This document shows, piece by piece, positions 1-9,694 of a stretch of DNA of 64,000 bases. The stretch spans positions 1-64,000 of the forward strand of contig NZ_JAOSZE010000002.1 in the NCBI RefSeq assembly GCF_025630775.1, given 5' to 3'. A program made the position numbers and the translations under genes. Origin of the DNA: Actinoplanes sp. KI2 (GTDB lineage Bacteria > Actinomycetota > Actinomycetes > Mycobacteriales > Micromonosporaceae). Under the pieces are notes generated by a model that searched no databases, had not been told where the DNA came from, and was given only the letters and a program-made list of their open reading frames with translations. Within the stretch, counting starts at the first letter, position 1. Each line of letters begins with the position of its first letter.

Positions 1-501
1 GGCCGGGCGGGTGGTGCCGGCCGCGGTCATCAGCATCGGGAAGAAGCCGGGGTACGCCTCGGCGGCCAGCAGCGCCGCCTTGTAGCCGGCCACGTTCGCC
101 TGCGAGGTCAGCGCGTCCATCGACTGCGCCCGGCTCAGCGTGCGCGGCAGCAGATCGAGACTCACCGCGGTCACCCCGGCGGTGGCCAGCCGCTGGGCCA
201 GACCGGGGTCGCCGAGCGGGCCGAGCAGGCCGACCAGCAGCTGGCCGGGGCGGCACGACCCGGCGTCCTCCGGCGGATGCAGGCAGAGCAGGACGTCGCT
301 CTCGGCGTACACCCGGGAGCGCGGGACCACCTCGCCGCCGGCGGCGGAATAGTCCACGTCCTCGAACCAGGCCCGGTGCCCCGCGCCCGGCTCCACCAGC
401 ACGTCGACGTCCTGTTTGCGCAGCCGCGCGGCCCCGTCCGGGGTGAGCGCGACCCGCCGCTCCCGCCCCGCCGTCTCGAGCAGCACCCCGACCGTAGTCA
501 T
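1..501 (-). CDS. pntA: NAD(P) transhydrogenase subunit alpha, N-terminal part (cut by window edge)
   Basis: The first 167 codons are visible and the gene runs off the left edge. The N-terminus carries ERRVALTPDGAARL followed by VEPGAGHRAWFEDVDYSAAG, the signature of the alanine dehydrogenase/PntA N-terminal domain. Further on, RAQSMDALTSQANVAGYKA and FFPMLMTAAGT are typical of PntA rather than alanine dehydrogenase. In the family this subunit binds NAD(H) and couples hydride transfer between NADH and NADP to proton movement through the membrane subunits. The ATG at 501 is preceded by GAGGTGG. A 115-bp gap separates it from the divergent alcohol dehydrogenase. Membrane subunit genes would lie outside the window. 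Confidence 0.9.
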   Translation of the reverse strand, partial: MTTVGVLLETAGRERRVALTPDGAARLRKQDVDVLVEPGAGHRAWFEDVDYSAAGGEVVPRSRVYAESDVLLCLHPPEDAGSCRPGQLLVGLLGPLGDPGLAQRLATAGVTAVSLDLLPRTLSRAQSMDALTSQANVAGYKAALLAAEAYPGFFPMLMTAAGTTRPA

Positions 502-616
502 GTCCACCTCGTCGTAGATCCGACCGTCAACCTCGATGCTGTCCCAACAATGCGCGCACGGCCACCCGATGACCTGACCAAGATTCAGGCCAAGATGGAC
601 GGGGGAGGTGGGGCCG

Positions 617-1615
617 ATGCTGGGATGGCAGGTGCGGGCGCCGGGCGCCGACATCGCACGGGCGCTGACCCGGACCGAGATGGCGACGCCGCGGCCGGGT
701 CCGGGGGAGCTGCTGGTGGCGGTCGAGGCGTGCGGGGTGTGCCGGACGGACCTGCACGTCGCGACCGGTGAGCTGCCGCCGCACCGGCCCGGGGTGGTGC
801 CGGGGCACGAGGTGGTCGGGCACGTGGCCGGGCTCGGCGAGGGGGTGCACGACTTCCGCGCCGGCGACCGGGTGGGCGTGGCCTGGCTGCGCTCGACCTG
901 CGGGATCTGCCTGTTCTGCCGTTCGGCGCGGGAAAACCTGTGCCCCCATTCGGGGTACACCGGCTGGGACGCGGACGGCGGCTACGCCGAGTTCACCACC
1001 GTACGGGCGGACTTCGCGTACCGGCTGCCGGTCGGGTACTCGAACGAGGAGCTCGCGCCGCTGCTGTGCGCCGGGATCATCGGCTACCGCGCGCTGGAGA
1101 AGGCGTCACTGCCCACCGGCGGGCGGCTCGGCATCTACGGGTTCGGCGGGTCGGCGCACCTCACCGCCCAGGTGGCGATCGCGTCCGGAGCCCGGGTGCA
1201 CGTGTTCACCCGCTCGCCGCGCGCCCAGAAGCTGGCCCTCGAGCTCGGCGCGCTCTCGGCCGGCAGCGCCGACGACGGCGTGCCCGAGCCGCTCGACTCG
1301 GCGATCATCTTCGCGCCGAACGGTGACCTCGTGCCGGTCGCGCTGCGTGCCCTCGAACGCGGCGGAACGCTCGCGGTGGCCGGCATCTACCTCACCGACA
1401 TCCCGTCGCTGAACTACGAACGAGAGCTGTTCCAGGAGCGGACGCTGCGCAGCGTCACCTCCAGCACCCGGTCGGACGGGCGGCGGCTGCTCGGCTTCGC
1501 GGCCCGGCACCGGATGCGGGTGCAGGTCGACCCGTACCCGATGGAGCGGGCCGACGAGGCCCTCGCCGACCTGGCGGCCGGGCGGGTCGACGGCGCCGCT
1601 GTGCTGACGACGTAG
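617..1615 (+). CDS. zinc-dependent alcohol dehydrogenase (AdhA-like MDR family)
   Basis: The predicted protein has 332 residues and shows the GroES-like catalytic domain of medium-chain dehydrogenases. [10 protein letters not shown] supplies the catalytic-zinc cysteine, PGHEVVGHV the His-Glu pair, and a four-cysteine lobe ([15 protein letters not shown]) binds structural zinc. The Rossmann loop reads [10 protein letters not shown] instead of the usual GxGxxG. The protein most resembles the actinobacterial AdhA group, which oxidises or reduces alcohols and aldehydes with NAD(P). I chose the ATG at 617 because GGGGGAGGTGG lies just ahead of it; an in-frame GTG at 608 falls inside that ribosome-binding site. 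Substrate unknown. Confidence 0.88.
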   Translation: MLGWQVRAPGADIARALTRTEMATPRPGPGELLVAVEACGVCRTDLHVATGELPPHRPGVVPGHEVVGHVAGLGEGVHDFRAGDRVGVAWLRSTCGICLFCRSARENLCPHSGYTGWDADGGYAEFTTVRADFAYRLPVGYSNEELAPLLCAGIIGYRALEKASLPTGGRLGIYGFGGSAHLTAQVAIASGARVHVFTRSPRAQKLALELGALSAGSADDGVPEPLDSAIIFAPNGDLVPVALRALERGGTLAVAGIYLTDIPSLNYERELFQERTLRSVTSSTRSDGRRLLGFAARHRMRVQVDPYPMERADEALADLAAGRVDGAAVLTT

Positions 1616-1629
1616 CAACGCCAAGGTCT

Positions 1630-1650
1630 CGTCCGGCGACTCGGCGGACG
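1630..1650 (+). terminator. weak hairpin after alcohol dehydrogenase
   Basis: CGTCCG and CGGACG can pair around a 9-nt loop in the 48-bp gap between two co-directional genes. There is no T tract. A short direct repeat, AAGGTCTCG, flanks it at 1623-1631 and 1653-1661. It may be a weak terminator or chance. Confidence 0.25.
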
Positions 1651-1663
1651 CTAAGGTCTCGGC

Positions 1664-2377
1664 ATGGCGGAGCGGGTCAGTGCGGGCACGTGGACGATCC
1701 AGGGCGAGACGGTCACCCTCCCGGTGACGATCACCGATGCCCGGCTGACCGCCGCGGTCTTCACCGCGCCCGCCGCCGGTGCCCGCGAGGTGCTCGCGGA
1801 GGTGCCGCTCGAGCCGTTCGTGCTGTTCGGCCGGGCGATCACCCTGCTGATGACCATCCACTACCCGCAGTGGGCGCTCAAGACGTACGACGAGGTGGGC
1901 GTCGGGCTGCTGGTGCGCGGGCCGCGCGGGGCGCCCGGCCTGCACATCGTCGACCTGCCGGTGACCGGGGCGTTCACCCGGGAGGCCGGGCAGGACTTCT
2001 GGGCGCTGCCGAAGTGGCTGATGTCGGCGGACCTGTCGTTCGGCGACGCGGCGACCGAGGTGGCCGTGCGCGACGGCGACGCCGAGGTGCTGCGCGCGAC
2101 GATCCGCAACGGCTCGTGGCGCCTGCCGTTCCGCACCCGGGTGTCGCTGCCGGCCTGGTCTTATCTCGACCACGGCGCGCAGGCCGGCCGCCTGCTGCGC
2201 GGCCGGCTCCCGATGCATCTGTCCGGCGCGCGGGTGGGTCGCGGCGGTTTCGACGTACGGCTCGGTGAGCACCCGATGACCCGCCGGATGCGCGCCCTCG
2301 GGATGCTCGGCCGGCCGTTCCTGACCGTGACCGGCGCCCGCCTGCAGGGGCAGCTGGGCGAGTTCCGGCAGGTCTGA
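1664..2377 (+). CDS. acetoacetate decarboxylase-like family protein
   Basis: The 237-residue protein has the acetoacetate-decarboxylase fold signature. PFVLFGRAITLLMTIHYPQW is followed by YDEVGVGLLVRG and then DFWALPKWLM, which aligns with the segment holding the Schiff-base lysine of the classical enzyme. The classical enzyme has a Lys-Lys pair there; here the second lysine is replaced by tryptophan, so decarboxylation of acetoacetate cannot be assumed. Related proteins act as cyclases, aldolase-dehydratases or decarboxylases on beta-keto acids. It starts 48 bp after the dehydrogenase on the same strand and may be co-transcribed with it. Confidence 0.72.
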   Translation: MAERVSAGTWTIQGETVTLPVTITDARLTAAVFTAPAAGAREVLAEVPLEPFVLFGRAITLLMTIHYPQWALKTYDEVGVGLLVRGPRGAPGLHIVDLPVTGAFTREAGQDFWALPKWLMSADLSFGDAATEVAVRDGDAEVLRATIRNGSWRLPFRTRVSLPAWSYLDHGAQAGRLLRGRLPMHLSGARVGRGGFDVRLGEHPMTRRMRALGMLGRPFLTVTGARLQGQLGEFRQV

Positions 2378-2452
2378 CCGCTCGCCACTTCTCATGCGAA
2401 CGGCCTCCGGTGCCGATCTTTTGGGCACTAGTCTGTGACAGGAGGCAGGAGC

Positions 2453-4030
2453 ATGGGGCTCACCAGGGCGTTCGACGACCGTTCGCTAGGTGTCAAGATC
2501 GGTACGGCGGTGCTGACCGCGACGGTCAGCGGGCTCGTCGTCGGCGGCGTCGCGGTCCTGAAGCTCCACGACCAGAACGCCGACGCTGCCGCGGCGCAGC
2601 GCAAGGCCGTGGCGGTCGGTGCGGCGAGCGCCGCCTTCGCGAAGAACGTCGAGGGCTTCGCCGAGGGCATCTTCGCGCTCCAGCTCTACCCCACCCTGGC
2701 CGACACGATCATGCCGAAGCTCGCGGAAAACAAGACCGCCGTCGAGGGCGCCCTCGGCAGTCTCGGGCAGAACCTGGCGGCCGACCCGGCGGGCCTCGCC
2801 GCGGTGGCCAAGGCGAAGACCGACTGGCAGGCGTTCGCCGAGTTCGCCAGCTCCCACACCAACCAGAGCAGGGCCGAGCTCGCCCAGTCCGTCCCGAAGT
2901 TCAACGCGCTCGCCGCCGCGCTGGCGGCCGACGAGGCGACCCTGCAGGCGCGGGCGGAGGCGCAGTCCGAGCAGACCATCGCGGCCGCGCACCAGGCCAG
3001 CGTCAAGGCGGGCTGGGCCCTGACCGGGCTGCTGGTCGTGGGCGTGCTGCTCAGCCTGCTGATCGGTTTCCGGGTGGCGAGCCGTCTGCGCCGCGCCGTG
3101 CAGCGCGTCTCGCTGGTCGCCGAGGGCCTCGCCGAGGGCGACCTGACCCGTACCTCCGGCGTGTCGTCCGGCGACGAGGTGGGCCGGATGGCCGCCGCCC
3201 TCGACCAGGGCCTGAGCCGGCTGCGCGAGGACCTGGTGCAGCTGGCCGGCAACGCGGGCACGCTGAACGCGGCCGCCGGCCAGCTGACCGCGGTCTCCGG
3301 CCAGGTCGACGCGGCCGCGTCCGAGGCCTCGGCGCAGGCCGGCTCGGTGGCCGCCGCCGCCGACGTGGTCTCCAACAACCTGAACGTGGTCAGCGCCGGC
3401 TCGCAGGAGATGGGCTCGGCGATCGGGGACATCGCCGTGTCGACCTCCGAGGCCTCCGAGGTGGCCGTGCAGGCCGTCGAGATGGCCGCGCAGACCAACT
3501 CGATCGTGGCCCGGCTCGGCGACTCGTCCAGCGAGATCGCCAGCGTGGTCAAGACGATCACCGCGATCGCCGAGCAGACCAACCTGCTCGCCCTGAACGC
3601 CACCATCGAGGCCGCCCGCGCCGGCGAGTCCGGCAAGGGCTTCGCCGTGGTCGCGGGCGAGGTCAAGGACCTGGCCCAGGAGACCGCGAAGGCGACCGAG
3701 GACATCTCCCGCCGGGTGCAGGCGATCCAGCTGGACACCGACGGCGCGGTCACCGCGATCGGCGAGATCTCCGCGATCATCGAGCGGATCAACGGCATCC
3801 AGCTCAGCATCGCCTCCGCGGTGGAGGAGCAGACCGCGACCACCCAGGAGATGAACCGGACGCTGTCCGAGGCCGCGGCCGGCGCCGGGAACATCGCCCA
3901 GACGATCGGCACGGTCTCCGACGCGACCCGGCGGACCTCCGGCGCGGTCGGCGACACCCGGGCGGCGGCGGACGATCTCGCGCTGACCGCGAACCAGCTG
4001 CAGACGCTGGTGGAGCGCTTCCGCTACTGA
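2453..4030 (+). CDS. membrane-bound methyl-accepting chemotaxis protein
   Basis: This is a 525-residue chemoreceptor. TM1 lies at about residues 17-36, followed by an alpha-helical extracellular sensor region of about 150 residues, TM2 at about 188-207, a HAMP linker (about 208-260) and the cytoplasmic signalling coiled coil. The hairpin tip reads [17 protein letters not shown] then [15 protein letters not shown], where CheA and CheW dock. The ligand is unknown; the sensor region looks like a four-helix bundle. The ATG at 2453 is preceded by AGGAGG; an upstream in-frame GTG at 2435 lies before that site and is unlikely. No che genes are nearby, so it presumably feeds a chemosensory system encoded elsewhere. 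Confidence 0.93.
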   Translation: MGLTRAFDDRSLGVKIGTAVLTATVSGLVVGGVAVLKLHDQNADAAAAQRKAVAVGAASAAFAKNVEGFAEGIFALQLYPTLADTIMPKLAENKTAVEGALGSLGQNLAADPAGLAAVAKAKTDWQAFAEFASSHTNQSRAELAQSVPKFNALAAALAADEATLQARAEAQSEQTIAAAHQASVKAGWALTGLLVVGVLLSLLIGFRVASRLRRAVQRVSLVAEGLAEGDLTRTSGVSSGDEVGRMAAALDQGLSRLREDLVQLAGNAGTLNAAAGQLTAVSGQVDAAASEASAQAGSVAAAADVVSNNLNVVSAGSQEMGSAIGDIAVSTSEASEVAVQAVEMAAQTNSIVARLGDSSSEIASVVKTITAIAEQTNLLALNATIEAARAGESGKGFAVVAGEVKDLAQETAKATEDISRRVQAIQLDTDGAVTAIGEISAIIERINGIQLSIASAVEEQTATTQEMNRTLSEAAAGAGNIAQTIGTVSDATRRTSGAVGDTRAAADDLALTANQLQTLVERFRY

Positions 4031-4044
4031 GTCCGGCTCGGGGA

Positions 4045-5562
4045 TCAGCGCTCGAAGGCGCGGGCCATGGTGGCCTGCTCTTCGAGCACCTCCCCGATCC
4101 GGGCCTGCACCGCGTCCATCTGCCCGATGGTCTCGCTGGTGGTGCGGATCCCGGCCGCCACCGACTCGGCGGTGGCCTGCAGCGCGGCGATCTGCTCGGA
4201 AACCCGCTTGGTCGCCTCGGCGGTCTCCCGGGCCAGCTCCTTGACCTCGCCGGCGACCACCGCGAAGCCCTTGCCGATCTCCCCGGCCCGGGCCGCCTCG
4301 ATGGTCGCGTTCAGCGCGAGCAGGTTGGTCTGGTCGGCGATCGAGGTGATCACCTTGATCACGTCGCCGATCGAGTTGGAGGCGTCGCCGAGGGCGGCCA
4401 CGTCGCCGGTCATGTCCGAGGCCCGGCTGACCGCCTCGTCGGCGACCCGGGCCGCGTCGTCGGTGGCCGCGCGCAGCCGGTCGACGGTGTTCAGCAGGTC
4501 GCGGGCGTTCTGCGCGGAGAGCGCGCTGCCGCGCACGATGTCCAGCCGCAGCGAGACCAGCTGCTGCACGTAGCGCAGCGCGGACGCCCGGGACTCGGAC
4601 AGCTCGATGAACTCGGTGGTGAAGAAGTCCATCGTGCCGACGATCCGGTCCATGCTGGTGATCGGGAAGCTGACCGCGGAGCGGATCCCGGTGTGCACCG
4701 CGGCCGCGGCCCGTGCGTCGTCGGCCAGGTCCCCGACGTTGCGGACGAAGACCAGGTCGCGCTGCCGCCAGGCGCGCCCGGGGAGGCCGGCCCCCTCGGC
4801 GAACGACGCGGCGTGGGTCACCTTGCGGAACTCGTCGCCGGCCGAGCCGGACTCCATCTGGTACCGGAGGACGCGCTCGTCCTCGTCGATCTCCCAGTAC
4901 GAGCCGTAGGCCCAGCCGAACACCTTGCGGACCGCTTCGAGCGTGGACCGCAGCGCGATGCCCGAGTCGCTGGTGGTGCCGAGCGCGTCGACCACGGCGG
5001 TGACCGCCAGCCGGTCGTCGGCCAGCTGCTGGGTGGTGAACTGGACCAGCGCGGCCCGGCGGGCCTGCTCGGCGACCCGCATGATCGCACCCCACTTGCC
5101 GATCAGCGCGTTGTCCACGGCGACCTCGGTGCGGCCGTAGAGCTCCAGCACCGCGATGACCGTGCCGTGCAGCACGATCGGCAGGGCGAGCGCGGAGCGG
5201 CAGCCGGCCCGGAGCGCGGCGTCCATCCGCGGGTCGCCGGCGCGGGAGCTGTCGGCGTACACCGCCTCCCGGGCGCGGATCGCCTGCTGGACCACGGCGG
5301 GCTGCCCGGCGGTGCCGCTCAGCTGCTCGACGATCGGGCCGACCTCGTACTCCAGCCGCGGCACGCCGCCCTCGACCAGCCAGGCGCCCGCGTAGTCCAT
5401 GTCGTAGAACTCGACGTAGGTGGACGCGAAGATGCGCCAGGTGCTGGCCTCGTCGGTCGCGCTCTCCAGGTTGGCGACCAGCTCCTCGAGCGCCTCGATG
5501 TCCCGGGGTTCCCGCTGCCCCGCGGGACGGTCGGCAGCGGCTCGGCTTCCGAACACACCCAT
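4045..5562 (-). CDS. soluble GAF-domain methyl-accepting chemotaxis protein
   Basis: The 505-residue protein has no transmembrane segment. Two GAF-like sensor domains are visible (about residues 25-165 and 185-340), the second with the stretch [18 protein letters not shown] seen in such domains. The C-terminal part carries the chemoreceptor tip [17 protein letters not shown] and [15 protein letters not shown] at about 413-443. It ends soon after the tip, so the descending half of the coiled coil is short. It probably senses an intracellular cue (redox, light, small molecule), but the ligand cannot be read from sequence. It faces the membrane receptor tail-to-tail with 14 bp between stops. Confidence 0.9.
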   Translation of the reverse strand: MGVFGSRAAADRPAGQREPRDIEALEELVANLESATDEASTWRIFASTYVEFYDMDYAGAWLVEGGVPRLEYEVGPIVEQLSGTAGQPAVVQQAIRAREAVYADSSRAGDPRMDAALRAGCRSALALPIVLHGTVIAVLELYGRTEVAVDNALIGKWGAIMRVAEQARRAALVQFTTQQLADDRLAVTAVVDALGTTSDSGIALRSTLEAVRKVFGWAYGSYWEIDEDERVLRYQMESGSAGDEFRKVTHAASFAEGAGLPGRAWRQRDLVFVRNVGDLADDARAAAAVHTGIRSAVSFPITSMDRIVGTMDFFTTEFIELSESRASALRYVQQLVSLRLDIVRGSALSAQNARDLLNTVDRLRAATDDAARVADEAVSRASDMTGDVAALGDASNSIGDVIKVITSIADQTNLLALNATIEAARAGEIGKGFAVVAGEVKELARETAEATKRVSEQIAALQATAESVAAGIRTTSETIGQMDAVQARIGEVLEEQATMARAFER

Positions 5563-5628
5563 GGAAACAGGCTACGGAGTAAAGAGCCGCTTCATCCGGT
5601 AATCACCAGGTTGCCCCGGCGGGCTGGG

Positions 5629-7002
5629 CTAACCGTCCGACCGCAGCTCGGCCAGCGCGGCGGCGAAGATCTCGTGGTGGCGGGCGACGTCGTCCAGGGT
5701 CGTGGCGGGCGACATCAGGGCCATGTTGTGGAACGGCGTCAGCAGGACGCCCCGGTTGGCCAGGTAGACGTGCAGGAAGTCCTCCAGCTCGCCGTCCGCC
5801 GAGGCCGCCGACTCGGTGCCGGTGCGTGGTGCCGGGTCGGCGAAGCGGTACTCGACCCGCGCGCCCAGCTGGGCGACCGACCACGGCAGTGCGTGCGCCT
5901 TGATCAGGTCGCGGATGCCGTCGGCGAACGCGGTGGCCGTCGCGATCATGCCGGCGAAGGCCTGCTCGGTCAGGACCGAGGTGAGGGTGGCCCGGGTGGC
6001 GGCCATCGAGACCGGGTTGCCGGCCAGGGTGCCGCCGACCCCGCCCATGTCGACCAGATCCAGGTCGGCGCGGCCGAGCAGGGCGCCGGCCAGCTCCTCG
6101 GACAGGCCGTACGCGCCCACCGGGATGCCGCCGCCGATGGCCTTGCCGATGGTCACGACGTCGGGGGACAGGCCCCACGCCGCGGTCGCGCCGCCGGGCC
6201 CGGCCGAGAAGGTGTGCGTCTCGTCGTTGATCAGATAGGTGCCGTACCTGCGGGTCAGCTCGCGGACGCCCGCCAGGTAGCCGGGGGCCGGCAGGACGAT
6301 GCCGATGTTGGTGAGCGCGGGCTCCATCAGCACGGCCGCGACGTCGCCGTGGGCGAGCTCGCGTTCGAGGCCGTCGAGGTCGTTGTACTCGGCGACCCGG
6401 CTGGTGGTGGTCACGTCGGTGGGGGCGCCGACGTTGCCCTCGCGGCTGCGGCCCGCGCCGTCCGGGCCGGTCACGATCAGGGACTCGTCGACCGAGCCGT
6501 GGTAGCAGTAGCTGTTCACCAGGATCTTCGACCGGCCGGAGACGGCGCGCAGCAGGCGGATCGCCCAGCGGTTGGCGTCCGTGGCGGTGAGCGCGAAGCT
6601 CCAGTACGGCAGGCCGAACCGGCGGGCCAGCTCGTCGCCGACCGCGGCGGCGTCCTCGGTCGGCAGCATGGTGCTCGCCCCGCCGAGCTCGGCCAGCCGG
6701 CGGGTGACCGCCGCCACCACGGGTGCGGGGGAGTGGCCGGCCATCGCGCCGGTGTCGCCGAGGCAGAAGTCGACGTACTCGTGGCCGTCGAGGTCGGTGA
6801 TCCGGGCGCCGCGGGCGCCGGCCACGTACACCGGGAAACCGCCGGCGGTCTTCTTCATCCAGGTCATCGGGACCCGGCCGAAGAGGTGTCCGGCGCCGGC
6901 GTACGCGGCGGCCGACCGCGGGTGCCGGTCGGCGTAGGTGGCCCGCTCGCGGGCTGCGAGGGAGGCGAGGCGGGCGCGGTCGACCCCGGAATCCGTCGGC
7001 AT
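5629..7002 (-). CDS. class III PLP-dependent aminotransferase (glutamate-1-semialdehyde aminomutase-like)
   Basis: The 457-residue protein shows the fold-type I, class III features: GHEYVDFCLGDTGAMAGHSP near the N-terminus, the cofactor aspartate region INDETHTFSAGPGG, and the PLP lysine in VVTIGKAIGGGIPVG (about K287). This arrangement is typical of glutamate-1-semialdehyde 2,1-aminomutases and the transaminases derived from them. No heme biosynthesis gene is adjacent and the protein is slightly longer than HemL, so it is more likely an omega-transaminase of unknown substrate. The ATG at 7002 follows a 43-bp gap from the nucleoside hydrolase at its other end; these minus-strand genes may form one unit. 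Confidence 0.82.
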   Translation of the reverse strand: MPTDSGVDRARLASLAARERATYADRHPRSAAAYAGAGHLFGRVPMTWMKKTAGGFPVYVAGARGARITDLDGHEYVDFCLGDTGAMAGHSPAPVVAAVTRRLAELGGASTMLPTEDAAAVGDELARRFGLPYWSFALTATDANRWAIRLLRAVSGRSKILVNSYCYHGSVDESLIVTGPDGAGRSREGNVGAPTDVTTTSRVAEYNDLDGLERELAHGDVAAVLMEPALTNIGIVLPAPGYLAGVRELTRRYGTYLINDETHTFSAGPGGATAAWGLSPDVVTIGKAIGGGIPVGAYGLSEELAGALLGRADLDLVDMGGVGGTLAGNPVSMAATRATLTSVLTEQAFAGMIATATAFADGIRDLIKAHALPWSVAQLGARVEYRFADPAPRTGTESAASADGELEDFLHVYLANRGVLLTPFHNMALMSPATTLDDVARHHEIFAAALAELRSDG

Positions 7003-7046
7003 GGCGCGACGTTACCAACGATCACGGCAGGGCGGGAGGGGCGCCG

Positions 7047-8000
7047 CTACTGATTCCGTGTCAGCAGCCGGCGCAGGATCGCGGGCCCGCCCGGCTCGGC
7101 GAGGGCCAGCACCACGCGGACCGCCGACGGGGCGGACGGGTCCTCCCGTACCGCGCCCTCGGGATCGACCCGCAGCGGCAGTCGCGGGGCGTCGGAGGGG
7201 GACAGGTCGCCGACCGCGATCGCCGCCGCGAGAGGATCATGCAAAGGAATTTCCCGTACGCCGAGCTCGGGCTCGTACCAGTCGAAGTAGACCGGGACCA
7301 TGTCGGCGAGCGCCTCGTGCAGGGCGGTGCCGCCGGCCCGGAGCGCGGCCCGGTCGGCCTCGGTCCAGCGGTGGTTCATCGTCACGTCCAGCGGTACCAG
7401 CGTCACGGGCCAGCTCGCGCCGAGGACGGCCGCCGCGGCGGCGGGGTCGCCGGCGATGTTGGCCTCGGCGTGCGGCGTGACGTTGCCGGGGCGGCGGACC
7501 GCGCCGCCCATCACCGTCACGCTCGCGATCATGTCCGCGATTCCGGGTGTCTCTCGCAGGGCCTGCCCGAGGTTGGTGCACGGCCCGGTCGCCAGGATGT
7601 GCAGCTCGCCCGGATTGTCCTGTGCCAGGTCGCGAAGCAGGTCGGTCGCGCTCCGCGGATCCGGCTCGCCGCCCCGGGGGAGTTCCACACCCCCGACGCC
7701 GTTGTCCCCGTGGACCACCTCGGCGCCGCGGCGATGGACACCCGAGCCGATCGCAACGGGTATGCCGGAAACGTGCGACAGCTCCAGCAGGCCGAGCGTG
7801 TTGCGGGCGGCCTGGACCGCCGAGGTGTTCCCGTTGCAGGTGCCGATGCCCAGCAGGTCCACCGAGGGGGTGGCCAGGAGGTACGCGATCGCCAGGGCGT
7901 CGTCGACGCCGGTGTCGCAGTCGAGGTAGAGCTTCAGGACGCCGCCGCCTTCGTGCCGAACGCCGTGAAGAACCGATCCCGGAACGCGTTCATCGGCCAT
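7047..8000 (-). CDS. inosine-uridine preferring nucleoside hydrolase family protein
   Basis: The metal-binding signature LDCDTGVDDALAIAYLL, with the DxDxxxDD calcium site, sits near the N-terminus. GTCNGN, ILATGPCTNL and VTVMGGAV follow, all hallmarks of nucleoside hydrolases, which split ribonucleosides into base and ribose for salvage. The start is uncertain. The ATG at 8000 makes a 67-bp overlap with the upstream sulfatase gene and adds about 20 residues that do not look conserved. Starting next to the conserved block would need a CTG at 7937 that overlaps the sulfatase stop as CTGA. No ATG, GTG or TTG exists in frame between them. Either way the two genes are translationally close. Confidence 0.85.
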   Translation of the reverse strand: MADERVPGSVLHGVRHEGGGVLKLYLDCDTGVDDALAIAYLLATPSVDLLGIGTCNGNTSAVQAARNTLGLLELSHVSGIPVAIGSGVHRRGAEVVHGDNGVGGVELPRGGEPDPRSATDLLRDLAQDNPGELHILATGPCTNLGQALRETPGIADMIASVTVMGGAVRRPGNVTPHAEANIAGDPAAAAAVLGASWPVTLVPLDVTMNHRWTEADRAALRAGGTALHEALADMVPVYFDWYEPELGVREIPLHDPLAAAIAVGDLSPSDAPRLPLRVDPEGAVREDPSAPSAVRVVLALAEPGGPAILRRLLTRNQ

Positions 8001-9580
8001 ACCGGCGTATCACCGTGGGGCCGCAGCCCCTCCGCCCACTGCCAGTCGGTGATCCGCTCCAGGACCGCCCTGTCCTTCGTCACGATCGAGATCGGGACGT
8101 CGTGGCTCGCGCCGGCGCCCGAGGCGATCGGCGAGGGCTGGTGGTCGCCGAGGAACACCATCACCAGGTTGTCGTCGCCGTACTTGGTGATCCAGTTCAC
8201 CAGCGACGTCACCGAGTAGACGATCGATTTCCCATACTCCGGGCGCACCTGCACGGGATCGGCCCAGAGCGCCTTGGGCTTCTTGCCGTCGGCCGCCATC
8301 GGCGCGTAGACCGAGCCGTCGCCGATCTGGTCCCAGTCGTCGAGATAGGTGGGAATCGGCGCCCACGGCGTGTGGCTCGAGACCAGCGGCATCTCGATCA
8401 TCAGGTTCTTTCGGTCCGGCTTCTTGTACTCGACGGTGTTCAGCTGCTTGAGCGTGTACTGGTCGGGCATCGGCGCCCAGCTGAACTTCGGACCCCGGTA
8501 GCCCAGGTTGCGCGAGTCCCACACCTGGTCGTACCCGTAGAAGGCGGCCTCGGGCCAGGCGCTGGTCGCCCCCGGCATGACGCTCACCGTGCGGAAGTCC
8601 TCGCCGTGGAAGGCCCGGGTCAGGGTCAGCCGGTTGCTGGAGACCAGGTTGCGGTAGCGCTGCTGGTTGTTGATCCAGAGGCCGGACTCGAAGGTGGAGT
8701 GGGCGAGCCAGCTGCCGCCGCCGAAGGTCGGTGAGGTCAGCCAGCCGCTGCGCGACTGGAAGCCGGCGGTGGTCAGCCGGCCGGTCAGCTGGTCGAGAAC
8801 CGGGTCGACCATCGGGGCCAGCTGCGGGTGCTCGATCGCGCTGCGGCCGTAGCTCTCCACGAATGTGAAGATCACGTCCTTGCCCTTCAGGGCGGTGAGC
8901 AGCTGGCCCGCGGGGACGTTGGCGAACGCGTCCTGCTTGACCTCCTTGGCGAACTCGGCGGAGTCCCGGAAGCCGGCCTGCGCCTGGTGGGCGCGGTCCC
9001 AGGCGTAGGTGGCCGTGCTGCGGGCCGCGATCGGCACCGCGGCGATCGAGAGGCCGAGCGCGAAGCTGGCCGCCCACGCCACCGCGATGCCGCCGGCCGC
9101 GATCAGCGATCGGCGCTGGTTCCGGCCGATCAGCGCGCCGATCCGCAGCACCGCCCAGATGGTCAGGGCCAGCACCACCGCCACGAGGGCCACGATCGCC
9201 GCGATCGCGCCGATGGCCGCGCCCTTGCCGTACGAGTCGACCACGAAGTGATACGCGTCGTCGAAGAGCACCCAGTCCAGCACCGGGTCGAACGGCCGGT
9301 TGAGCTCGGCGAAGAAGCCCATGTCCAGGCACTTCTCGACGACCAGCAGGCCGAGCAGGACGCCGACCACGATGCCGGCGATCCGGCGCGGGCGGGGCGG
9401 GACGAGCAGCAGCGCGATGAGGAAGGCGCCCTCGACCGGAATGCGCAGGAAGCCCAGTGGGGTGAGGCGTTCCAGGACGTTCGGGAAGATCAGGGCGGCG
9501 AAGACGATGAACCCGGCCAGAACCGTCAGGGTCCGGGCGGTGGCGGGGTGGGCGAAGAGGCGGCGCACGAAAGGTTTCAC
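7934..9580 (-). CDS. LtaS-like membrane sulfatase / phosphoglycerol transferase family protein
   Basis: The 548-residue protein has about five N-terminal membrane segments (roughly residues 10-200) and an extracellular alkaline-phosphatase-fold domain. KDVIFTFVESYGRSAIEHP, GSWLAHSTFESG, SSHTPWAP and VMVFLGDHQPSP match the order of metal- and substrate-binding blocks in LtaS/sulfatase enzymes. Family members transfer phosphoglycerol or phosphoethanolamine to envelope glycans. Which reaction occurs here is unknown. The GTG at 9580 begins the conserved MKPFVRRLF segment and is the only sensible start. The gene is divergent from phosphoketolase across a 114-bp gap and overlaps the nucleoside hydrolase at its 3' end. 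Confidence 0.83.
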   Translation of the reverse strand: MKPFVRRLFAHPATARTLTVLAGFIVFAALIFPNVLERLTPLGFLRIPVEGAFLIALLLVPPRPRRIAGIVVGVLLGLLVVEKCLDMGFFAELNRPFDPVLDWVLFDDAYHFVVDSYGKGAAIGAIAAIVALVAVVLALTIWAVLRIGALIGRNQRRSLIAAGGIAVAWAASFALGLSIAAVPIAARSTATYAWDRAHQAQAGFRDSAEFAKEVKQDAFANVPAGQLLTALKGKDVIFTFVESYGRSAIEHPQLAPMVDPVLDQLTGRLTTAGFQSRSGWLTSPTFGGGSWLAHSTFESGLWINNQQRYRNLVSSNRLTLTRAFHGEDFRTVSVMPGATSAWPEAAFYGYDQVWDSRNLGYRGPKFSWAPMPDQYTLKQLNTVEYKKPDRKNLMIEMPLVSSHTPWAPIPTYLDDWDQIGDGSVYAPMAADGKKPKALWADPVQVRPEYGKSIVYSVTSLVNWITKYGDDNLVMVFLGDHQPSPIASGAGASHDVPISIVTKDRAVLERITDWQWAEGLRPHGDTPVWPMNAFRDRFFTAFGTKAAAS

Positions 9581-9638
9581 GGAAACGTCACCGCGACGGT
9601 TCAAGTTTTTCCACCGGCTCGAACGACTCTTGTACGGG

Positions 9639-9654
9639 CGGTGCCCGGGCACCG
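9639..9654. promoter_or_regulatory. perfect 16-bp palindrome in divergent promoter region
   Basis: CGGTGCCCGGGCACCG is its own reverse complement and lies in the 114-bp gap between the divergent sulfatase and phosphoketolase genes, 41 bp before the latter. Its place suggests an operator that could serve both promoters. GC-rich genomes produce such palindromes by chance, so support is moderate. Confidence 0.4.
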
Positions 9655-9694
9655 TAAGTTGGGCAAAAGCCACGAACCGGGAAAGGACCTCGCC

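Noticed and set aside
140..771. Plus-strand frames at the left edge
   Set aside because: They oppose the clear pntA coding sequence and give low-complexity products.
2410..7053. A very long open frame of about 1500 codons on the plus strand
   Set aside because: It runs antisense or out of frame through both chemoreceptors and the aminotransferase, its product is an Arg/Gly/Asp-rich low-complexity chain, and it has no domain or ribosome-binding site. Long spurious frames are expected from GC bias.
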